This document shows positions 58,486 to 64,000 of a stretch of DNA of 64,000 nucleotides, in pieces. The notes under the pieces were generated by a model. That model worked only from the letters and a program-made list of their open reading frames with translations, was not told the origin of the DNA and made no database searches. How positions within the stretch are numbered: the first letter of the stretch is position 1; each line of letters starts with the position of its first letter. Source of the stretch: Woeseia oceani (GTDB taxonomy: Bacteria > Pseudomonadota > Gammaproteobacteria > Steroidobacterales > Woeseiaceae); contig NZ_CP016268.1 of NCBI RefSeq assembly GCF_001677435.1, forward strand, positions 2,531,001 to 2,595,000. The letters are read 5' to 3'. Both the position numbers and the translations under genes were made by a program.

Positions 58486-60725
58486 TCTTCACTCCCTGAT
58501 TCACGCAAAGGCACGCATAAACGTATACGCGTACCAATGCCGCGACTCGACTCAACCGTTAGCGTTCCACCAAGCAATTCTATGGTCTCGCGCACTGAAA
58601 ATAAGCCAAAACTCGAATCCGCAGGTGAAAATTCCATGACTTGTTCGACATTGAATCCAACACCATCATCACTCACTTCAATTTCGACATCATCGGCTGT
58701 CCACTGGAGGCTGATTCTGACATTCTGCGCTCGTGCGTGACGAGCGACATTATTCAGAAACTCCTGTACCGCACGGTACATGCCGATTCGAGTGTCGTAA
58801 TCCGGCGACCAGGCCTCGCCACTCTCAACAACCACGCAAGTCATGTCGTTTGCCAGCTCAAAGCGTTCCGCCAGGGACTCCAGCGCGGGAAACAGCCCAA
58901 GCTCGTACAAAATTGACGGACTGAGATCCGCAATGATATGCCGGGTACCGCGCAGAGCTTCGTCAATCAGACTGCGAACCTGTGACAATTCTTCGTTGGC
59001 ACCGTCGGAATTTGCCAGTAAATACCCGACCTTCATACGTGCCACTGCCAGATTCTGACCAATGCCATCGTGCAAATCCACCGCCGTACGTCGCCGCGCC
59101 CGTTCTTCGCTAATCGCCATATCCGCGGCCAGCGAACGCAGCTTCTCCTGATGATGCTTGACCACACGCTCCGCTTTCTTGCGCGTCATGACATTGGAGA
59201 ACAATTGCCCGATCAGGTACATCAAGGACAGAGACTCATCACTCCAGCTCACACCCTTGTGAAAGTAGCTGCAACCAATTGCCCCAACCAGCTGCCCATC
59301 GGTAAGCAAGCCGACAAGAACCAATGACTCGACCTTCGGCAGCTGAGCCTGGATGGCTTGCCGCTCATTTTCGCCGGCACTCTCAAACCCTCTGACATCA
59401 GAAATATACGCGTAACCGCGATTTCTGATCTGTTCCACCAACCATGAGAATTGCCGGAGATCGAGATCCTTGAACATTGGGCCGGACCCGTCTGCGTCAG
59501 TCCTGTCCCAGCGATGTGACATCGAACCGACCCCGCGAACGGCGTCGATTTGCACCAGGACACAGCGATCCGCTTCAGCAAACAGGCCGATCTCGCGCAA
59601 CACTTCGTCAATGACAGTATCCAGACGCTCGTGATCTGCGGCGACCAGCTTTTCGGTCAGGGTAACCAGTACCTTGCCCACGTTCCGGTGCATCCTGAGC
59701 TCGATCGTGGCGCGATCACGCTCAATCATGGCAAACAGAAACAGCAACACAGCAAGGATCAGGACGATCAGGTAGATCTGCATCTTGCCCAAGGCGTCCA
59801 GAGAACTATCCGCAACCATGCTGAACGGCCCGTAGCCGTGAACTGCGAGCCAGATGACTGAAACGACCAACGCCAGCTGGACGGCAACGGCCAAGGGGAA
59901 AGCGAAGCGCCATACAGACCACAATAATGGCACCAATGATGCCAACATCATCAGCGCCATTACAGCATCACCGGGCGCTTTGCCGTCTACAGCGACAACC
60001 TCTTTGCCGAGCAAACCTGCCCCTGCCAGGAACAGCACCAACACCGCATAATCCAGCGGCTTTGCCTTACCGGTGTGTACGCGAATCTGGGGTATCAAGA
60101 CCCAACCAATCAGCGGCACCAGAACGATAATGCCGAGGAAATCAGCGGCAAACCAAATTCGCCAGCTTTCCCAGAACGGGGCGTTTTTGACAACAAACGT
60201 TAGTTCGACTACGGCCGAACCCAGCAACCCACCGATCGTCGTTGCAATGAAAATGACCACGACGAATGCCGCCAGAAAAAACAACGGTCGATTGAGTCGG
60301 TATGACTGTTGCAGAGGGCTGCGGATTAACCACGCGAAAACCAGACTCTCAACACCTGTCGCGGCACTGAACGCAAGTGGAATGATAATGGGACGAAACT
60401 CGAACAGAAAAAATTCCGCAATCAAGCGGCCAATGAACGTGCCGAGCAACCACAATGGCCAGGTGCGGATCGGTGTACATGCCAGCGTACCGCAAAGCAT
60501 CCCGGCCGCTGGCCAGAATATGACAGTACCGTTGCCCTGCACACTCAGTTGATAACCTGCTGCTGTCGCAATCGTTTGACAGACGACAAACAGCAGTAAC
60601 AATGACAACGTCCGACCTGGGCTGTGCAGCCAGTACAAAGGCTTGTCGAGCGACTGCATTGCCATAGACAGCTTGTCGCCGCCAGGCGCAAAGCTGATGC
60701 CGTCAGTATTGAAGTGGTCAATCAT
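58482..60725 (-). CDS. MASE1-GAF sensor histidine kinase (HisKA_3 type)
   Basis: This 747-residue kinase has a MASE1 membrane sensor with about eight or more transmembrane segments (residues about 38-335), a GAF domain (about 350-510), a NarX-type HisKA_3 domain with His552 (AVDLHDGIGQNLA) and a HATPase domain (YRAVQEFLNNVARHA). It is coupled to the LuxR-type response regulator. The ATG at 60725 lies 125 bp from the divergent hpt gene. Its signal is unknown. Confidence 0.92.
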   Translation of the reverse strand: MIDHFNTDGISFAPGGDKLSMAMQSLDKPLYWLHSPGRTLSLLLLFVVCQTIATAAGYQLSVQGNGTVIFWPAAGMLCGTLACTPIRTWPLWLLGTFIGRLIAEFFLFEFRPIIIPLAFSAATGVESLVFAWLIRSPLQQSYRLNRPLFFLAAFVVVIFIATTIGGLLGSAVVELTFVVKNAPFWESWRIWFAADFLGIIVLVPLIGWVLIPQIRVHTGKAKPLDYAVLVLFLAGAGLLGKEVVAVDGKAPGDAVMALMMLASLVPLLWSVWRFAFPLAVAVQLALVVSVIWLAVHGYGPFSMVADSSLDALGKMQIYLIVLILAVLLFLFAMIERDRATIELRMHRNVGKVLVTLTEKLVAADHERLDTVIDEVLREIGLFAEADRCVLVQIDAVRGVGSMSHRWDRTDADGSGPMFKDLDLRQFSWLVEQIRNRGYAYISDVRGFESAGENERQAIQAQLPKVESLVLVGLLTDGQLVGAIGCSYFHKGVSWSDESLSLMYLIGQLFSNVMTRKKAERVVKHHQEKLRSLAADMAISEERARRRTAVDLHDGIGQNLAVARMKVGYLLANSDGANEELSQVRSLIDEALRGTRHIIADLSPSILYELGLFPALESLAERFELANDMTCVVVESGEAWSPDYDTRIGMYRAVQEFLNNVARHARAQNVRISLQWTADDVEIEVSDDGVGFNVEQVMEFSPADSSFGLFSVRETIELLGGTLTVESSRGIGTRIRLCVPLRESGSEE

Positions 60726-60794
60726 TAGCGCTGAAGATAGGCCTTTTCGTTATGGGTCGCAATCGCACCACGTCACAATATCTGACTGTGATGC

Positions 60795-60824
60795 TTCACA
60801 AGTTTTGCCGGCTTTCGCTATAGT
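60795..60824 (+). promoter_or_regulatory. Putative sigma-70 promoter of hpt
   Basis: TTCACA (60795-60800) and TATAGT (60819-60824) are separated by 18 bp and lie 26 bp ahead of the hpt ATG, a plausible position for a short leader. Confidence 0.4.
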
Positions 60825-60850
60825 CGGCAACCATTCGAAGGGAGCCGGAA

Positions 60851-61396
60851 ATGAACACACTGCCACCTGAGGTTATGCTCTCCGAGGCGCAAATTGCATC
60901 GCGGGTCAATGAACTCGCTGCGGAAATATCGAAAGACTACGCTGATAAGACACCTTTGGTACTGGTCGGGGTTCTGAAAGGTTCGTTCATCTTTCTCGCG
61001 GACCTGGCACGTCGCCTGACTATTCCACGCACGATCGAGTTCATCGCAGTTTCCAGTTACGAGAATGGAAGTCAACGCAGCGGTGCCGTGCGCCTGCTGA
61101 TGGATGTTCGCGGCAATATTGAAGGGAAGCACGTTCTGATCATCGAAGACATCGTTGATACCGGCCATACCCTTGACTACCTGATTGGCATGATGCGCTC
61201 GCACGGCCCGGCATCGGTCCGAACCTGCACATTGCTGCACAAAGCGGAGCGCGCGGAAGTCGACGTTCCAATCGACTATACCGGCTTCAGCATCGCAGAT
61301 GAGTGGGTCGTCGGCTATGGACTCGATTACGCCGAGCGTGACCGAACGCTGCCCTATATCGGTATCGTTCGCCCGGAAGACCGCGCCACCAGCTGA
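60851..61396 (+). CDS. hpt: Hypoxanthine phosphoribosyltransferase Hpt
   Basis: Hpt salvages hypoxanthine (and guanine) with PRPP. The 181-residue protein has the PRPP motif HVLIIEDIVDTGHTL, an early flexible loop SSYENGSQRSG and the C-terminal base-specificity segment VDVPIDYTGFSIADEWVVGYGLDY. The ribosome-binding site GGGAG precedes the ATG at a 7-base distance. Its stop codon abuts the stop of the convergent CDF gene with no spacer. Confidence 0.95.
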   Translation: MNTLPPEVMLSEAQIASRVNELAAEISKDYADKTPLVLVGVLKGSFIFLADLARRLTIPRTIEFIAVSSYENGSQRSGAVRLLMDVRGNIEGKHVLIIEDIVDTGHTLDYLIGMMRSHGPASVRTCTLLHKAERAEVDVPIDYTGFSIADEWVVGYGLDYAERDRTLPYIGIVRPEDRATS

Positions 61397-62281
61397 TCAT
61401 TGGTCCTCCGCATGATCAGCGCAGTGCCCGCCCTCCACTTCAATCGTTGAATGCGCAATGCCATAGTCGGATGCGAGTATTCCCTTAAGTTCGCGAACAC
61501 AATTTGTAAAATCGCCGGCCGTATCCCGCAACACGACATGCATGGTCAGCATCGCCTGCTCTTGGGTCAGACCCCAGACATGCACGTGGTGAATACTTTT
61601 GACGGCCGGCACACGGGCAACCAGCACCGATTGCATCGCCGCCACATCCAGCCAGTCAGGTGTACCCTCCAGCAAAATGTGCGCGCTTTTCTGCAACAGT
61701 TGCCATGCGCTGCGCAGTATCAGGACAGCCACCACGACAGACAACAATGGGTCGACCGGCATCCAGCCAGTAGTAAGAATGACGAGCGCTGCAACAATGG
61801 CGGCAACGGAGCCGAGCAAGTCACCAAGCACATGCAACGCAGCGCCGCGCATATTCAGGTTGTCCCGATCGCCACCGTGTAATAAAGCGAAAGCGGCAAT
61901 ATTGATCAGCAGCCCCAGGATCGCCACGATCAGCATTCCGGTCGCATGAACAGCCGGAGGCGTCAGCAGACGCGATACTGCCTCCACAACAATCCAGCCG
62001 ACAATGAGGATGAGCGTTATCGCGTTGGCAAAAGCGGCGAGAATCTGAACTCGCTGGTATCCGTAGCTGCGCCGCGGGTCTGCCGGCCGTCGACCGACCC
62101 GAAACGCAAAAGCCGCCAGAGCCAGTGCCATGCTGTCGGTCAGCATGTGGCCCGCATCAGCCAACAAAGCCAGTGAACTGGTCAATACTCCCGAAACGGC
62201 CTCGACAACCGTGAAGACGGCGGTCAACAGCAGCGCTAACAATACCCGGTGACTGTCCGAATGATGGGTATGCGCTGTCAC
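61397..62281 (-). CDS. Cation diffusion facilitator (CDF) metal exporter, ZitB/CzcD-like
   Basis: This 294-residue transporter has a His-rich N-terminus, six transmembrane segments and the CDF site motifs LADAGHMLTDSMAL (transmembrane helix 2) and HVLGDLLGS (helix 5), which form the tetrahedral metal site. The C-terminal cytoplasmic domain ends with a His- and Cys-bearing tail. The pattern fits Zn/Co/Cd efflux. It lies tail to tail with hpt. Confidence 0.9.
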   Translation of the reverse strand: MTAHTHHSDSHRVLLALLLTAVFTVVEAVSGVLTSSLALLADAGHMLTDSMALALAAFAFRVGRRPADPRRSYGYQRVQILAAFANAITLILIVGWIVVEAVSRLLTPPAVHATGMLIVAILGLLINIAAFALLHGGDRDNLNMRGAALHVLGDLLGSVAAIVAALVILTTGWMPVDPLLSVVVAVLILRSAWQLLQKSAHILLEGTPDWLDVAAMQSVLVARVPAVKSIHHVHVWGLTQEQAMLTMHVVLRDTAGDFTNCVRELKGILASDYGIAHSTIEVEGGHCADHAEDQ

Positions 62282-62313
62282 TATTCAGTCAATCCCGCAT
62301 CTGCTCAGGCCAC

Positions 62314-64000
62314 TCAGGCTGCGCGCGGCACGCGGATATCTTCAACGAGGTGTTGAATGTGCTCAGGCGGCGGACTGGTCAATTTGCTGACGCTGATTGC
62401 GACAGCGAAATTGAGCAGCATGCCGATCACACCGATACCCTCGGGAGAAATGCCGAATAACCAGTTGGCCGCAACATTCTCCCCCCATGGCGCGCCCGCC
62501 CACTTGAGGAATAGCCCCTTGAAGAACTCGATATAGCCATAGGTGAATAGCAGGCCAGTCAGCATGCCGGCGATCGCGCCTTCTTTGTTCGCCCGCTTGT
62601 AGAATATGCCCAACAAGATCGCGGGGAAGAGCGATGCAGCCGCGAGACCGAATGCGAAGGCCACAACCTGCGCAACCCAGCCCGGTGGATCAAAGCCCAG
62701 ATACCCGGCAATCAGAATGGCAAATGCGGCCGCAATGCGACCTGCCAGCAGCTCGCGTTTTTCAGAAATGCCCGGCATGAAGATGCCTTTGACGAGGTCG
62801 TGCGATACCGCGGCGGAAATAACCAGCAACAGGCCTGCCGCGGTAGACAGCGCGGCCGCAATGCCACCGGCAGCAACCAGCGCAATCACCCAATCCGGCA
62901 GATTCGCGATCTCCGGATTTGCGAGCACCATGATGTCATTGTCGACCGAGAGCTCGTTCCCCTCCCAGCCGTAGGCACTCGCCCTGGCCGCAAATTCCGC
63001 GTTGGAATCGTCGTAGTACTGAATACGGCCATCGCCGTTCTTGTCAGTGAAACTGAGGAGCCCGGTTTGTTGCCAGGTCTTCATCCATTCCGGGCGCGCG
63101 CTGTATTCCAGATTACCCTCAACCGCACCAATAGCCCCGGGCTGCACGGTATTCAAAAGGTTGTATCGCGCCATTGCACCAACCGCAGGTGCCGTCGTGT
63201 AGAGAATGGTGATAAACAGCAAAGCAAAGCCGGCTGAACGCCGGGCATCACGCACTTTGGGTACCGTGAAGAACCGTACGATCACGTGCGGCAGGCCGGC
63301 CGTACCGACCATCAGTGCCAGCGTGATACAGAAGACATCGATCTTGCTCTTCGTCCCACTGGTGTACTGGTTGAACCCGAGCGAGGTAACGATGTCGTTA
63401 AGTTTCTCGAGCAAACCGGTTCCGGTATCAGCAATATCGGCACCAAACGCAATCTGCGGTATCGGGTTATTGGTGATTTGCAATGCGATAAAAATCGCCG
63501 GAACCGTGTAGGCAAAAATGAGTACGCAGTACTGCGCAACCTGGGTATAGGTAATGCCTTTCATGCCACCCAATACTGCATAGACGAAGACCACCGCCAT
63601 GCCGATTATCAACCCGACGGTAACGTCAACCTCCAGGAACCGCGAAAATACAATACCCACACCACGCATCTGCCCGGCGACATAGGTAAACGAGACGAAG
63701 ATCAGGCAAATGACCGCGACGATGCGGGCGGTCTTCGAGTAGTAACGTTCGGCAATAAACTCCGGCACCGTAAACTTGCCGAACTTGCGCAGGTAGGGTG
63801 CGAGAAACAATGCTAACAATACGTAGCCACCGGTCCAGCCCATCAGGTACACCGAACCGTCGTAGCCCAGAAAGGCGATCAGTCCCGCCATTGAAATAAA
63901 GGATGCCGCACTCATCCAGTCGGCGGCCGTTGCCATACCATTGGCGACCGGCGAAACGCCCTTGCCCGCTATGTAGAAATCACCCGTTGTCGTCGCGCGG
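62314..64000 (-). CDS. Sodium:solute symporter, ActP/VC_2705 type (N-terminal part cut by window)
   Basis: This is a 5'-truncated SSS-family transporter. The frame is open to the window end; the upstream segment reads as DFYIAGKGVSPVANG just ahead of MATAADWMSAASFISMAG, the typical helix-1 region, so the ATG at 63936 is not the start and a short N-terminal piece is missing. It has many transmembrane segments (FAFGLAAASLFPAILLG near the C-terminus) and a large soluble loop with TDKNGDGRIQYYDDSNAE, an EF-hand-like insertion. Related proteins import acetate and other organic acids. An adjacent small DUF485 partner, if present, lies outside. Confidence 0.9.
   Translation of the reverse strand, partial: RATTTGDFYIAGKGVSPVANGMATAADWMSAASFISMAGLIAFLGYDGSVYLMGWTGGYVLLALFLAPYLRKFGKFTVPEFIAERYYSKTARIVAVICLIFVSFTYVAGQMRGVGIVFSRFLEVDVTVGLIIGMAVVFVYAVLGGMKGITYTQVAQYCVLIFAYTVPAIFIALQITNNPIPQIAFGADIADTGTGLLEKLNDIVTSLGFNQYTSGTKSKIDVFCITLALMVGTAGLPHVIVRFFTVPKVRDARRSAGFALLFITILYTTAPAVGAMARYNLLNTVQPGAIGAVEGNLEYSARPEWMKTWQQTGLLSFTDKNGDGRIQYYDDSNAEFAARASAYGWEGNELSVDNDIMVLANPEIANLPDWVIALVAAGGIAAALSTAAGLLLVISAAVSHDLVKGIFMPGISEKRELLAGRIAAAFAILIAGYLGFDPPGWVAQVVAFAFGLAAASLFPAILLGIFYKRANKEGAIAGMLTGLLFTYGYIEFFKGLFLKWAGAPWGENVAANWLFGISPEGIGVIGMLLNFAVAISVSKLTSPPPEHIQHLVEDIRVPRAA

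Overview
The window reads as chromosomal DNA of a Gram-negative, aerobic, heterotrophic gammaproteobacterium. The pointers are three large TonB-dependent receptors, a PBP1b with an overlapping TPR lipoprotein, a RimB/RimK group, monomeric NADP-isocitrate dehydrogenase, a complete glgB-glgP-glgX run and a phenylacetyl-CoA epoxidase operon. The D-glutamate, hydroxyproline and polyester-type modules would suit a marine or sediment detritus feeder; that lifestyle, and any finer placement, is inference. I see no phage, IS element, CRISPR array, rRNA or tRNA. Coding density is high, and many neighbours overlap by 4 bp (ATGA), which suggests translational coupling.

Layout. 1-4275: phenylacetate degradation, paaA (cut by the window edge), paaB, C, D, E and a 3-oxoadipyl-CoA thiolase, closed by a bidirectional terminator shared with a small secreted EF-hand protein. 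5034-7958 (minus): purU, then the D-glutamate pair dgcN-dgcA. 8560-14261: monomeric isocitrate dehydrogenase, a hotdog thioesterase, an M20-family protein that has lost its metal site, and a YadG/YadH-type ABC exporter. 14397-22571: glgC, then glgB-glgP-glgX for glycogen; glgA is not in the window.

22587-33930: two TonB-dependent receptors on the minus strand, the second divergent from a cluster that fits trans-4-hydroxy-L-proline catabolism (DapA-family deaminase, NSS symporter, proline-racemase-family epimerase, FAD dehydrogenase, LysR regulator). 33927-38307: a divergent CsrA-like protein, the cystine symporter tcyP and a NarL-type two-component pair. 38320-46270: a secreted PHB-depolymerase-like esterase, an alpha/beta hydrolase and an acyl-CoA synthetase in one coupled operon, divergent from a TetR regulator that is followed by a third TonB receptor and an MFS carrier. 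Four copies of a 16-bp palindrome, TTCAAC-N4-GTTGAA, lie two apiece in the two promoter regions of this locus and tie it together as one regulon.

46430-53814: PBP1b with a TPR lipoprotein (LpoP-like), rimB / M14 deacylase / rimK, an MscS channel and a CorA-family transporter. 53984-60725 (minus): a signalling block of a MASE1-GAF histidine kinase, its LuxR-type regulator, a PAS hybrid kinase and a REC-EAL protein. 60851-64000: hpt, a CDF metal exporter and the C-terminal part of an ActP-type sodium/solute symporter that runs off the window.

The most notable items are the TetR-box polyester/acyl utilisation locus, the hydroxyproline locus with its own TonB receptor and a G9 tract at that receptor's ribosome-binding site, the degenerate M20 hydrolase, the divergent CsrA-like protein, and the LpoP-like partner of PBP1b.
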